This document shows, piece after piece, positions 16,572-25,304 of a DNA stretch of 64,000 nt. This DNA comes from Flavimaricola marinus. Its GTDB lineage: Bacteria > Pseudomonadota > Alphaproteobacteria > Rhodobacterales > Rhodobacteraceae. The position numbers were made by a program, and so were the translations under genes. Every line of letters starts with the position of its first letter. Positions within the stretch are counted from its first letter, which is position 1. Below the pieces are notes generated by a model. It was not told where the DNA came from and made no database searches. It worked only from the letters and a program-made list of their open reading frames with translations. The stretch spans positions 62,001 to 126,000 of the forward strand of contig NZ_FXZK01000006.1 in the NCBI RefSeq assembly GCF_900184895.1. The letters are read 5' to 3'.

Positions 16572-17876
16572 ATGACCAAGGGGCAGGACTTGTGGCGGCG
16601 GGCTAAAGCCGTGATCCCGGGTGGCAACATGCTATTGTCCAAGCGCCCCGAAATGCATCTGCCCGATGGCTGGCCCGCTTATTTCTCTCGTGCATCCGGT
16701 GTTACCGTTTGGGATCTAGATGACCGGCCTTACTGCGACATGTCGCTGATGAGCGTCGGGACCAACACGTTGGGATACGGTCACCCGGATGTGGATGCAG
16801 CAGTGAGCGCGGTCATTGCTTCGGGCAACATGTCCAGCCTCAATGCACCTGAAGAGGTCACCTTGGCTGAGCGTCTCATCGAATTGCACCCGTGGGCCGA
16901 TATGGCGAGGTTTGCCCGGACGGGCGGCGAAGCGAATGCCATTGCCGTTCGTATCGCTCGCGCCGCATCAGGCCGAGATGGAGTTGCGTTTTGTGGCTAT
17001 CATGGTTGGCACGATTGGTATCTGGCGGCCAATCTTGGCAACGCCGAACATCTCGACGGACATCTGCTGCCTGGTCTTGAACCGGCGGGGGTGCCGAGAA
17101 GCTTGGCCGAGTCGGTATTCCCCTTCGCTTACAATGATCTTCGTGATCTGGAGCAATTGGTCGAGCGTCAGTCGATAGGTGCGATCAAGATGGAGGTGTC
17201 ACGCATCACAGAGCCCGCCGTTGGCTTTCTGCAATCTGTCCGTAAATTGGCCGACGAAAACGGAATCGTGTTGATTTTTGACGAATGCACGTCCGGATTT
17301 CGTCAAACATTCGGCGGGCTTCACAAGGCCCATGGAGTGAACCCGGACATCGCTGTTTTTGGCAAAGCGCTCGGCAACGGCTATGCCATCACTGCCGCCA
17401 TTGGCCGAAGGGACGTGATGGAAGCTGCCCAGTCAACTTTCATCAGCTCGACATTCTGGACCGAGCGCATTGGTTCGGCGGCCGCGTTGGCGACATTGGA
17501 CGCTATGGCGGAGTGTCGATCTTGGGAAGCGATCACGGCGACCGGACGCGACATCGGCGCCCGTTGGCAGGCTTTGGCGCGAAAGCATGGTTTTGAGGTC
17601 ACGGTCTCTGGTTTGCCCGCTTTGACCGGGTTCTCAGTGGCTGGATCGAATGGGTTGGCCTACAAGACGCTGATTGCGCAGGAAATGTTGAAGGCAGGCT
17701 ATCTTGCTGGGACAAGCGTGTATGTTTGCACCGAGCACACACCCGACGTGGTCGACGGTTATTTCGAGGCCTTGGACCCGATCTTTGGACTGATCGCGGA
17801 CTGCGAAGGTGGTCGTGAACCGCTGACGCTTCTTGACGGGCCTGTCTGCCATTCTGGATTTGCCCGCCTAACCTGA
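16572..17876 (+). CDS. Class III aminotransferase (glutamate-1-semialdehyde aminomutase-like)
   Basis: About 434 aa fold-I PLP enzyme. GYGHPDVDAAV, the TGGEAN phosphate-binding loop (118-123), YHGWHDWY, Asp237 in LIFDEC, and the PLP Lys265 in VFGKALGNGY are all in place. The glutamate-1-semialdehyde aminomutase-like group has this order, but many members are ordinary aminotransferases of amino sugars or beta-amino acids. A catabolic operator and neighbours argue against a haem role. ATG 16572 follows AAGGAGG. Confidence 0.88.
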   Translation: MTKGQDLWRRAKAVIPGGNMLLSKRPEMHLPDGWPAYFSRASGVTVWDLDDRPYCDMSLMSVGTNTLGYGHPDVDAAVSAVIASGNMSSLNAPEEVTLAERLIELHPWADMARFARTGGEANAIAVRIARAASGRDGVAFCGYHGWHDWYLAANLGNAEHLDGHLLPGLEPAGVPRSLAESVFPFAYNDLRDLEQLVERQSIGAIKMEVSRITEPAVGFLQSVRKLADENGIVLIFDECTSGFRQTFGGLHKAHGVNPDIAVFGKALGNGYAITAAIGRRDVMEAAQSTFISSTFWTERIGSAAALATLDAMAECRSWEAITATGRDIGARWQALARKHGFEVTVSGLPALTGFSVAGSNGLAYKTLIAQEMLKAGYLAGTSVYVCTEHTPDVVDGYFEALDPIFGLIADCEGGREPLTLLDGPVCHSGFARLT

Positions 17877-17881
17877 TCCTA

Positions 17882-18655
17882 TCAGGCAAAAGGTTGCGCG
17901 TGCCGACGGAATGTACCGGGCGTCATGCCGCGGGACTGCCGGAAGGCTCCGTTCAATGTTTCCGCATGACCATAGCCAACCTGACGCGCGATTTCGGTCA
18001 TCGACAGCCCGGTGGTCGCCAATAGGGACTCGGCTTGCGACATTCGAAGGCCCCGAAGGTACGCCCCTGCTGAAGTGCCGTGCACGTTGCGGTGCAATGT
18101 GCGAAACGCGCTCTCTCTGAGATTGATCAGCGCGGCGACGTCGACGAGGCTGCGCATTGCGCCAAGGTTTTGCGCGGCGAGAGCCCAAGCCCGTGCCAGT
18201 CTTTGCTCGTCGTGATCCAGCGGTTTTTCCTCGGGTTGAGCTGCAAAGCCGTCGAGAATCGTCTCTAGCAGTCGAACCCGCCTCTTGGTGTTGTCTGGAT
18301 CTTCTTCCGCAAGCCTTAGCGCCATCCGAACGAGTGCCTGAAGGTCCAATCGCTCCTTTTTCGGCGCTCTCTTGAGGCCAGATTCTGTCATGCCTGCCAC
18401 ACGGAAGTGACAAACGGACGCCGTAGCGGCGCTGCCGATTGCAGTGCCCGAGAAGGGTGTGTTGGGGAGGATCAGAACGCCGTCGGGCGCGGAGAGTTCG
18501 AGGGGCTCCGCCCCTTCAACGACAATCCGAACACGACCTTGGTGAATCCACAATAAGTCGTGGAATGACCATGCTACCGGACCTATGGGGAGCCGATTGT
18601 CGAAGCGACCATATGCATGCCGCAGCAACTGAGTCAAAATCGGAAATCCTATCAA
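17882..18655 (-). CDS. AraC family transcriptional regulator
   Basis: 257 aa. The N-terminal half is a cupin-like sensing domain (LLWIHQGRVRIVVEG, PDGVLILPNTPF). The C-terminal residues from about 165 hold the two helix-turn-helix units: LVDVAALINLRESAFRTLHR, then LSMTEIARQVGYGHAETLNG with FRQSRGMTPGTFRR. The apparent start is TTG 18655; no better in-frame ATG is seen near it. It is divergent from the dioxygenase-aldolase operon and probably regulates it. An inverted repeat with 7-base arms lies in the gap. Confidence 0.85.
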   Translation of the reverse strand: MIGFPILTQLLRHAYGRFDNRLPIGPVAWSFHDLLWIHQGRVRIVVEGAEPLELSAPDGVLILPNTPFSGTAIGSAATASVCHFRVAGMTESGLKRAPKKERLDLQALVRMALRLAEEDPDNTKRRVRLLETILDGFAAQPEEKPLDHDEQRLARAWALAAQNLGAMRSLVDVAALINLRESAFRTLHRNVHGTSAGAYLRGLRMSQAESLLATTGLSMTEIARQVGYGHAETLNGAFRQSRGMTPGTFRRHAQPFA

Positions 18656-18657
18656 AA

Positions 18658-18679
18658 GAAACTCTCAGGGCTGAGTTTC
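18658..18679. promoter_or_regulatory. Inverted repeat GAAACTC-N8-GAGTTTC
   Basis: Perfect 7-base arms (18658-18664 and 18673-18679) flank TCAGGGCT just upstream of the AraC-type gene and 94 bases before the dioxygenase start. It is a candidate regulatory site. AraC proteins more often use direct repeats, so the binder is uncertain. Confidence 0.35.
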
Positions 18680-18772
18680 GTCGGTAATCCTAGCATTCTG
18701 TCGCATACCTCTCAATCCGGAAATCCAAGAGTATGCTTTGGTTCTTGCGACCAACACGGAAAGGATAATCCG

Positions 18773-19546
18773 ATGTCAGAGTCCAAACTGGATCTTGAAG
18801 TTGCGGCCACGGAATTCGCTCGTGACGGCTATGTCGCGATCCACCCGCTGTTTGATACGGCCAAGATGGTGGAGATCAATGCGGAGCTGGATCGGTATAT
18901 CGCCGACATCATGCCAAAAATGCCCGTCGAAGAAGTCTACTTCGAAGACCGATCCGACCGCAAAACCCTCAAGCAAATGCAAAAGTTGTCGGTCTATGAC
19001 GAATACTTTCGCGATCTGACGGAAAACGGTGTCATTCGGGACTTGGCATCGGCGGTGATGGGTGAACAAGCCGTCCCCCAAAACCTGCAATATTTCAACA
19101 AACCTGCTGGGATTGGTCAGCCAACTCCACCTCATCAGGACGGATATTATTTTCACCTCAAGCCATGCAAGGCCGTCACGGGGTGGTTGGCGCTGGAGCC
19201 CGTTGATGAAGAGAATGGCTGCATACACTACGTTCGGGGTTCGCATAAGGCGGCCGAGTTCCGGCCGCATGGTAGGTCGAATGTTCTGGGGTTCTCTCAG
19301 GGGCTAACCGATTTCGGAACGAACGATGATGCCGTGAACACGGTATCCTTTCCCGGCGGGGAAGGAACTTTTTTGATGCACGACGCACATACAATTCACT
19401 GGGCGGGCCCCAATCGATCGCCGACACGATCGCGCCGTGCTTTGGGTTTTGTCTATTTCGGTGAAAGTGCAAAAATAGATGAAGCGTCCAAGGCGGCCTA
19501 CAAGGCGAAACTGGAAGCGGATTTGCGTGCGCAGAAGAAGATTTGA
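18773..19546 (+). CDS. Phytanoyl-CoA dioxygenase family protein
   Basis: About 257 aa Fe(II)/2-oxoglutarate-dependent oxygenase. The iron triad appears as His121-x-Asp123 in PPHQDGYYFH and His209 in IHWAGPN. The 2-oxoglutarate-binding Arg is in SRRAL near 221. IHYVRGSHK is a typical PhyH segment. It should hydroxylate a small molecule, perhaps opening an O- or N-linked substituent for removal. ATG 18773 is preceded by AAAGGA; the longer frame from 18617 runs through the promoter. The next gene starts one base after its stop. Confidence 0.87.
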   Translation: MSESKLDLEVAATEFARDGYVAIHPLFDTAKMVEINAELDRYIADIMPKMPVEEVYFEDRSDRKTLKQMQKLSVYDEYFRDLTENGVIRDLASAVMGEQAVPQNLQYFNKPAGIGQPTPPHQDGYYFHLKPCKAVTGWLALEPVDEENGCIHYVRGSHKAAEFRPHGRSNVLGFSQGLTDFGTNDDAVNTVSFPGGEGTFLMHDAHTIHWAGPNRSPTRSRRALGFVYFGESAKIDEASKAAYKAKLEADLRAQKKI

Positions 19547-19547
19547 A

Positions 19548-20477
19548 ATGTCGGATTTTCGACCAACAGGAATTTGGGGCGCCGTCCTCTTGCCGATTAG
19601 CGCCGATGGCGAGATCGACTTCTCGGCACTTGCGGATCTCGTCGATGTGTTGTGTCAATCCGGAGTTGCCGGGATCTACACAAACGGAACCGCAGCAGAG
19701 TTTTTCAACCAGACGGAGGCCGAGTTCGACAAGATCACTGAACTGGTTCTTGATCGGACAAGCAAAGCTGGGGTTCATGTTCAGATTGGTGTGAGCAATT
19801 CCAATCCGCGGGTCGCGCGCGAACGGCTCTGCCGAATGGTCGGTCGCGGAGTGGCGGCTGTTCAGGTGACGCTGCCGGATTGGTGGCCTCCGTCACCAAC
19901 CGAACAGCTCCGATTTCTTGCCGGCATGGCGGAGGTCGCCGATGGCTTGCCGATGGTTCTATACAATCCGCCGACTGCCAAGGCGCGGATCGACGTACAG
20001 GGGATCATGCGGTTAAGGGCCGCCACGCCGACGCTGGTCGGCGTGAAAGTCGCCGGAGGAGACGAGGACTGGTTTGCACAGCGGCGCGCGATGCTGGGCG
20101 ATATGTCGGTCTTCGTTGCAGGTCATACGGTGGCATTCGGTCGGCCTCTGGGGGCCGATGGCGCATACTCGAATGTGGCGTGTCTATCGCCGCGGGGCGC
20201 GGTGACGCACTGGGAGCAAATTGAGACCGATCCGACCGCCGCGCTTGATCTGGAGCGTCGCTTTCGTCAATTTTTGCAGTCAACGATGATCCCGCTGGCC
20301 AGAGACCATGGACTGTCGGATGCGGCCTTGGACAAGGCGATGGCCGCTGCGGGCGCATGGGGCGCGATCAGTCCTCAGCTGATGTGGCCCTATTCGAGTG
20401 CCACGCCTGAGATGATTGCCCAGATCCGCAAAAGTGCTCTAGATCATGTTCCGGAATTGATCGGTGTTAACGGCTGA
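19548..20477 (+). CDS. Dihydrodipicolinate synthase family aldolase (second copy)
   Basis: About 309 aa class I aldolase. Tyr139 in LYNPP and Schiff-base Lys167 in GVKVAGG are present. The carboxylate-binding loop reads GTAAE (47-51) instead of GSTGE/GTTGE. It is clearly distinct from the aldolase at 14539-15483, which keeps GSTGE but alters YNxP. It probably cleaves a different 2-keto acid. The start overlaps the dioxygenase operon with only one intervening base, so both are made together. It ends 27 bases from the convergent SDR gene. Confidence 0.83.
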   Translation: MSDFRPTGIWGAVLLPISADGEIDFSALADLVDVLCQSGVAGIYTNGTAAEFFNQTEAEFDKITELVLDRTSKAGVHVQIGVSNSNPRVARERLCRMVGRGVAAVQVTLPDWWPPSPTEQLRFLAGMAEVADGLPMVLYNPPTAKARIDVQGIMRLRAATPTLVGVKVAGGDEDWFAQRRAMLGDMSVFVAGHTVAFGRPLGADGAYSNVACLSPRGAVTHWEQIETDPTAALDLERRFRQFLQSTMIPLARDHGLSDAALDKAMAAAGAWGAISPQLMWPYSSATPEMIAQIRKSALDHVPELIGVNG

Positions 20478-20504
20478 GGCGAGCCTTCGCCGATCTAGAG
20501 CCTG

Positions 20505-21275
20505 CTAATAGGTGAGAAATCCGCCGTCGGCTCGCAGCACCTCGCCGGTGATGAAGCTTGCTGCGGGACTCGCCAGAAAAGCGATCACGTCGGCCATCTC
20601 CTCGGCTGTGCCCGGTCTGCCCAAGGGTGTGGTTCGAGCAAAGCTGGATTTAGGGGTCTCACCCGTCTTCCAGCCCGTCTTGAGCGCGTCTGTCGTCTTG
20701 GTTTGGATATCTCCCGGCGCAAGTGCATTGACCCGGACGCCGCTGGCCGCCCATTCGAGCGCAAGACTGCGTGTCAACGCGTCGATCCCGGCTTTTGATG
20801 CGCAATAGGCCGCCGCGTGAAATTGCGCTGCACTGCCGCCAACGGAAGACACATTTACGATGCTTCCGCCCGACTGCCGTAAGAACGGAAATGCGAGTTG
20901 CGCCATTGCGAAGGCAGCGGTCAGATTGACGCTGACGATCCGCTCGAAATGCTCAAGGCTTTGAGTCTCGGCGGGTGCCATGGCGGCTTGCCCAATCAGT
21001 GCTGCATTGTTGACTAGCACATCGAGGCGACCAAATCTTTGACTGATCGTTTCAAACAGCTTTTGGCGAGCAGTGACCTCGGTGACATCCATGCAGACAG
21101 AAATCGCTTCGGCACCTGACGCCTGAAGTTCGCGGGCAATAGCTTCTAGCGGAGCTTCGTCGATTCCACATAACACAATGCTGGCACCATCGCGCGCAAA
21201 TCGATGACACGCAGCGGCGCCGATGCCGCTTCCTCCGCCAGTGACCAAGACGACGGGTTTATCTTGATGTTGCAT
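20505..21275 (-). CDS. SDR family oxidoreductase
   Basis: About 256 aa classical SDR. TGGGSGIG is at 12-19, NNA at 89-91, Ser143/144, and the active site is Tyr157/Lys161 (YCASK). The C-terminus is FITGEVLRADGG. ATG 21275 is used because AAGGGA lies nine bases upstream; a TTG at 21293 overlaps the previous gene's stop. It is cotranscribed with the threonine-synthase-like gene, suggesting oxidation of a hydroxy-acid product. Confidence 0.85.
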   Translation of the reverse strand: MQHQDKPVVLVTGGGSGIGAAACHRFARDGASIVLCGIDEAPLEAIARELQASGAEAISVCMDVTEVTARQKLFETISQRFGRLDVLVNNAALIGQAAMAPAETQSLEHFERIVSVNLTAAFAMAQLAFPFLRQSGGSIVNVSSVGGSAAQFHAAAYCASKAGIDALTRSLALEWAASGVRVNALAPGDIQTKTTDALKTGWKTGETPKSSFARTTPLGRPGTAEEMADVIAFLASPAASFITGEVLRADGGFLTY

Positions 21276-21289
21276 CGGGTCTTTTCCCT

Positions 21290-22381
21290 TCAAGGATCAG
21301 AAAACGTCGACGGAATATCGGCCCGTCCGATGGCTTGCGCGTCGGATCCCATTGCGTCCAGCGTTTCGGGGTCTTTGAAACCGTGCCCGGTGAGGATGCA
21401 GATGGCGGGCTCGTCGCTCTTCAGTTTGCCCTCTTTGGCCGCCGCCAATGCACCCGCAACACTGACTGCTCCGGCGGGTTCCACCAGAATACCTTCTTCC
21501 TGTGCCAGTCTGCGTTGGATGGTTCGGATCTCGTCCTCGTCGATGACATAGCCTTGGCCGCCTGTTGTGCGCGCGTATTCGATTACTTGGTGACCGTCGA
21601 GGATGAAGCCCACGCCGAGGCCGCTGATCGTCGTAGAAGTGTCGACCGGTCGCGCACGTTCCGCGCCGTCGCGAAGCGGGGTGGCGACGGTGTCGTTGCC
21701 GGACGGCTGGACGGCATGAATTCGAGGGCGCTTTGTCAGTCGGCCTGATCGTGCCAGATCTTCATAGCCCCGCGACACGGCAACATGCAGTCCCCCACCA
21801 CCAACCGGGACAAATACGTCCGATGTCTCTGGCGCTGTGTCATGCAGTTCGTATGCGATGGTCTTGATCCCCTCCATGGGCAACGGGCATATCGCGTAGG
21901 CGGTTATCAAGAGCGGCAGCCTTCGCCTTGCAGTCTCGGCCTCGAGCAGTTCCGAAATGGCGTTGGATTCTGCCGGGTCGATGGTGAAGCGATTTACCCG
22001 ATAGACTTGCGCACCGTAGGCCAGCATTTGCGACAGTTTGCCCTCTGGTGCATTCTCGGAAACATAGAGGGCGCAATCCAGACCGACAGAGGCTGCAAAA
22101 GCAGCAAGCGCCGCACCTGTATTTCCCGAGGAGGTGGCCACGCAGGTCTTTGCCCCCTCGGCGCGGGCCAAACCGATCGCCAACCCGGCAAAGCGGTCCT
22201 TGTAGGAACCTGTCGGGTTCAACTGCTCCATCTTGAAGCGCAGATCCGCAATGCCCGCCTTTGGCCCGATAGACCGGCTGCGCACCAATGGCGTGAAGCC
22301 TTGCCCCAGATCGATTGGTCCGCCGTTTCCGACTTTTGGCAAGAACTCGGCGTACCGCTCGTATAAGCCGTTAGGGGGCAT
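21290..22381 (-). CDS. Threonine synthase-like PLP-dependent lyase (fold type II)
   Basis: About 363 aa. The PLP Lys61 is in NPTGSYKDR and the phosphate-side loop SSGNTG is at 84-89. VPVGGGGLHVAVSRG holds the glycine-rich cofactor phosphate loop, and PAGAVSVAGALAA is near the end. Order and length match threonine synthase, and the N-terminal GLYERYAEFLP also fits that family. In this catabolic setting it may be a beta-eliminating dehydratase or a threonine-synthase-like diaminopropionate/hydroxy-amino-acid lyase. ATG 22381 with CGGAG upstream is preferred to in-frame starts up to 22438. Confidence 0.75.
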   Translation of the reverse strand: MPPNGLYERYAEFLPKVGNGGPIDLGQGFTPLVRSRSIGPKAGIADLRFKMEQLNPTGSYKDRFAGLAIGLARAEGAKTCVATSSGNTGAALAAFAASVGLDCALYVSENAPEGKLSQMLAYGAQVYRVNRFTIDPAESNAISELLEAETARRRLPLLITAYAICPLPMEGIKTIAYELHDTAPETSDVFVPVGGGGLHVAVSRGYEDLARSGRLTKRPRIHAVQPSGNDTVATPLRDGAERARPVDTSTTISGLGVGFILDGHQVIEYARTTGGQGYVIDEDEIRTIQRRLAQEEGILVEPAGAVSVAGALAAAKEGKLKSDEPAICILTGHGFKDPETLDAMGSDAQAIGRADIPSTFSDP

Positions 22382-22461
22382 CGCAAACTCCGCTTCCAAC
22401 TTGGTCGGGAGGGTAGGCATGCGGTGAGGGGAACACAAGCCACGCCATGGCGCTTTTCGGC

Positions 22462-23271
22462 TTAGCCCATGTCGGTGGTTCTCAGCCTTAGCTCTTGTTC
22501 TTTCAGTTGTTTGGCGATGTCTTCTCCAAGCTCCGGCGTGTAGCGGCTTGCCGGCACGGAGACACTGACGCTGGCGACCACATGATCATCCAAAAAGACT
22601 GGCGCACCAATGCAGACCACGCCATCGTCGTTCTCTTCGATATCTATTGACACTCCGGTTGCTCGAACCTCGTCGAGAATTATGCGGAGCGCTTCTCGTG
22701 ACATGACTGTCTTGGGCGTGCGTGATGTGAGTGTGGTTTGTTCGATCAGCGCGTTGCGTTGATCCTCGGGCAAGTGCGCCGCAATCGCACGCCCCAGCGC
22801 CGTGCAATAGAACAGATCCCGCGTCCCGGCGGGCACCGACCAAGACAATGCTCGTTTTGCCTGAATGACCGCAACGTAGTTTACGTACGGCGCGTCGAGT
22901 ATTCCGAGATTTATGGTCTCATTGAATGTCTCATGCAGTCGTTTCATCGGCCCTTGCAGGCGGGTCTTGATGTCTTCGTTATGTGCGTTTCGCCCAAGTT
23001 GGGACAACTTCGACGTCAGGAAGTATGCTCCGCTCTCGGAGACTTGCGAGGCATAGCCCAGCGCCGAAAGAGTTTGGAGAACCCGGTAAACGGTGCCTTT
23101 AGGCAATTCACTTGCCTTGGCGATCTCGCGCAGGGGGGCCGGATCATTCAGTTCGGCCATCGCCTCCAAGACGTGAAACGCCTTGATCAGCACGCCTATG
23201 GAGTTTGAAGACGTTTGCTTGCCGGCCGCGTCGTCGAGGCCCTGTTTGAGCTTGGTTTCCAGCTCGTCCAT
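22462..23271 (-). CDS. IclR family transcriptional regulator
   Basis: 269 aa. The winged helix spans residues about 24-90 (VLIKAFHVLEAM, LREIAKASELPKGTVYRVLQ, LSALGYASQ). The IclR effector domain follows with TINLGILDAPYVNYV, FYCTALGRAIAAHLP and VCIGAPVFLDDHVVASVSVS. IclR proteins usually sense small carboxylic acids. It lies upstream of, and in the same direction as, the threonine-synthase-like and SDR genes, and is divergent from the SMP-30 gene, so it may control both. Confidence 0.9.
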   Translation of the reverse strand: MDELETKLKQGLDDAAGKQTSSNSIGVLIKAFHVLEAMAELNDPAPLREIAKASELPKGTVYRVLQTLSALGYASQVSESGAYFLTSKLSQLGRNAHNEDIKTRLQGPMKRLHETFNETINLGILDAPYVNYVAVIQAKRALSWSVPAGTRDLFYCTALGRAIAAHLPEDQRNALIEQTTLTSRTPKTVMSREALRIILDEVRATGVSIDIEENDDGVVCIGAPVFLDDHVVASVSVSVPASRYTPELGEDIAKQLKEQELRLRTTDMG

Positions 23272-23405
23272 ACTATAGCCCCTGATGAGATTGTCGTATT
23301 ATGGGGTAGCGAGCATGGGGGGGCGGATCAACTGTCCTTTTGATGGCAACGACACTGCATCGGGCTTAGGCTTTCGCTGCTGATCAAAAGAAGGCGAACG
23401 CAGGC

Positions 23406-24260
23406 ATGGAGAGTTGGAAGGCCGAACCCATCGGGGCAATCCGCGCGGGCCTCGGCGAAGGTCCGGTGTGGGACGCCGAGGAGTCCCGACTCATCTGGAT
23501 CGATATCAAGCTGGCGCGCCTCTACGAAACCGACATCACCACGGGGCGGACAACTGCACTCGACCTGCCGGGCTCGCCCGGTTGCGCCGCTCTGACGGAA
23601 CGGGGTGATGTCGTCTTGGCAATCGGGCAGGACCTTATGGTCCTTTCGAGCGATGGCGCGCTACGCGCGATTGCCTCGTTGCCAAAGGGCAGTCTTGGCC
23701 GGTTCAACGATGGTAAGCCCGATGCGGCCGGTCGGCTTTGGGTCGGTACGGCAACTGCAGATGGTCACTTTGATTGCTGTCTCTGGCGGTATGACGACGA
23801 ACACGGGTTTTCGCGGGAGGTGCCTGATGTCTCAATGTCCAACGGGATCGGTTGGAGCCCGGACGACAAGCATATGTATTACGTCGACTCCGTCTGTCAC
23901 CGGGTCGACACTTTGGATTTCGACTCGGAGATCGGCGTCGCGCGAAACCGACGGCCATTTTCGGTCTTGCCTGATGCTCAATTGCCCGATGGGCTTTGCG
24001 TGGATGTCGAGGGGAATATCTGGTTGGCTGTTTGGGGTGAATCCTGTGTGGTGAGGATCTCGCCCAGCGGCGAAAAGGTCGGGAGGGTCGAAGTTCCGAC
24101 TCCGCTCGTCACGAGCTGTGCCTTTGGAGGAGACGGCCATCGCACGCTCTTTATCACCTCGGCATCCGAGGACGACAGCGATCCCAACGCCGGTCGCTTG
24201 TACGCCGTGGACGTTGGATCGCAGGGTCTGCCTGCGGCAAGGATGCGGCTGAACTGTTAG
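23406..24260 (+). CDS. SMP-30/gluconolactonase/LRE family protein
   Basis: 284 aa beta-propeller lactonase. The divalent-metal ligands of the family are visible: Glu18 in LGEGPVWD, the Asn in SNGIGWSPDD and the Asp within the same motif. RFNDGKPDAAGRLWVGT is the family's central signature. It should hydrolyse a sugar-acid lactone to the open acid in the cytoplasm. That would directly feed the mannonate dehydratase and aldolases encoded nearby. ATG 23406 follows AAGAAGG. The convergent deacylase gene overlaps its end by four bases. Confidence 0.87.
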   Translation: MESWKAEPIGAIRAGLGEGPVWDAEESRLIWIDIKLARLYETDITTGRTTALDLPGSPGCAALTERGDVVLAIGQDLMVLSSDGALRAIASLPKGSLGRFNDGKPDAAGRLWVGTATADGHFDCCLWRYDDEHGFSREVPDVSMSNGIGWSPDDKHMYYVDSVCHRVDTLDFDSEIGVARNRRPFSVLPDAQLPDGLCVDVEGNIWLAVWGESCVVRISPSGEKVGRVEVPTPLVTSCAFGGDGHRTLFITSASEDDSDPNAGRLYAVDVGSQGLPAARMRLNC

Positions 24261-25192
24261 GCGTCGAGGTGCGCGCTGGCCATTAAGAGATCTCCCGAAT
24301 TGACCCAACGGCTGCGCCGAAGAAACATCGCGATACCGCTTGTTTGAGCTATGACCGTTGTCAGCAGTTTGCCATCGATGTCGGAAATCTCAAAACAGGT
24401 GTCCCCAATTGCGACAGATTCCAGGAGGTTGATCGTGCAGGTGCAGAGGCCTGTCGCGGGTGACAAGATCGCCGCATCCAAGTCACCGCTTCCATAGACA
24501 TGCAGGTCGATTTGAGACGCGGCTGATGCAGTTTGAAGCATCCCGAGTGATGCCATGACACGACGGACACCGTCGCCATAGAGCGCCAAAGCGTGCTCTG
24601 ATGGCGCAATGCCGCCCCCCGCCTCGACGTAGATTGCTGGTATTCCGATCCTTTCCGCCTCTGAAAGGGTGCGTCCCGGAGCCAAAGGCGCGGGGTGCCG
24701 CCAGACGACAGGTGCACTGAATGCGTCGGCCATGGCTTTGGCGGCGGGACCCGTTTCCGGGCCATCACCAAAACCCACAAATATCGGGCAATCCAATGCT
24801 CCGCCGCCGCTATGAAGATCGATGAGCGCATCAGCTGGTCCGATGACATATCGAGAAATCAAATCGGCCAAGACCTCGGTGGGTTTGCCGTTCCGGTCGC
24901 CGGGAAAGCACCGGGCAAGGTTGAGACCGTCTGAGGGCGAACACCGTTGACTTGCGGCGAGCGCATCCGGGTTGGCGACCGGACAGAGGATAAGCCGGCC
25001 AGAGAGTTTCGCCGGCTCGATAGTTTCCATCAGCTGCGAGATGGTCAGCGGTCCTTCGAGTTCGTCGCCATGGACAGCCCCAATCACAGCGAGGGTCGGA
25101 CCCGGTTTGGTGCCGATGAGTTGGTAGACGCGCAAAGGGCGATCAGCCCATGCAGTTGTGTAGCGGATCTCATGTAGGCCGGTTTCAGACAT
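24257..25192 (-). CDS. Succinylglutamate desuccinylase/aspartoacylase family protein
   Basis: 311 aa zinc carboxypeptidase-like amidase. The zinc ligands His41 and Glu44 are in GAVHGDELEG and the third His126 is in IDLHSGGG. AGGGIAP and the trailing beta domain (TGLCTCTINLLE) fit the AstE/AspA/DoeB group. It would remove an acyl group from an N-acyl amino acid or similar. It is divergent from the MlrC-like operon across a short promoter with a TAGAA-N6-TTCTA palindrome. Confidence 0.85.
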   Translation of the reverse strand: MSETGLHEIRYTTAWADRPLRVYQLIGTKPGPTLAVIGAVHGDELEGPLTISQLMETIEPAKLSGRLILCPVANPDALAASQRCSPSDGLNLARCFPGDRNGKPTEVLADLISRYVIGPADALIDLHSGGGALDCPIFVGFGDGPETGPAAKAMADAFSAPVVWRHPAPLAPGRTLSEAERIGIPAIYVEAGGGIAPSEHALALYGDGVRRVMASLGMLQTASAASQIDLHVYGSGDLDAAILSPATGLCTCTINLLESVAIGDTCFEISDIDGKLLTTVIAQTSGIAMFLRRSRWVNSGDLLMASAHLDA

Positions 25193-25241
25193 TCTCGATC
25201 ACCTGTGAATAGCGGCAGTCTCGCTTTGTTGTTGCGCATTT

Positions 25242-25257
25242 TAGAATTAGTGTTCTA
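25242..25257. promoter_or_regulatory. Palindrome TAGAA-N6-TTCTA in divergent promoter
   Basis: Perfect 5-base arms surround TTAGTG between the deacylase (start 25192) and the MlrC-like gene (start 25305). Its size and central position suit an operator for a dimeric regulator. The nearby IclR protein is a candidate, but no matching site was found before the IclR gene itself. Confidence 0.4.
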
Positions 25258-25304
25258 CATTGCGGAATGATTGCACCGAAGTGAGCCAGAGGAAAGCCCA
25301 AAGA

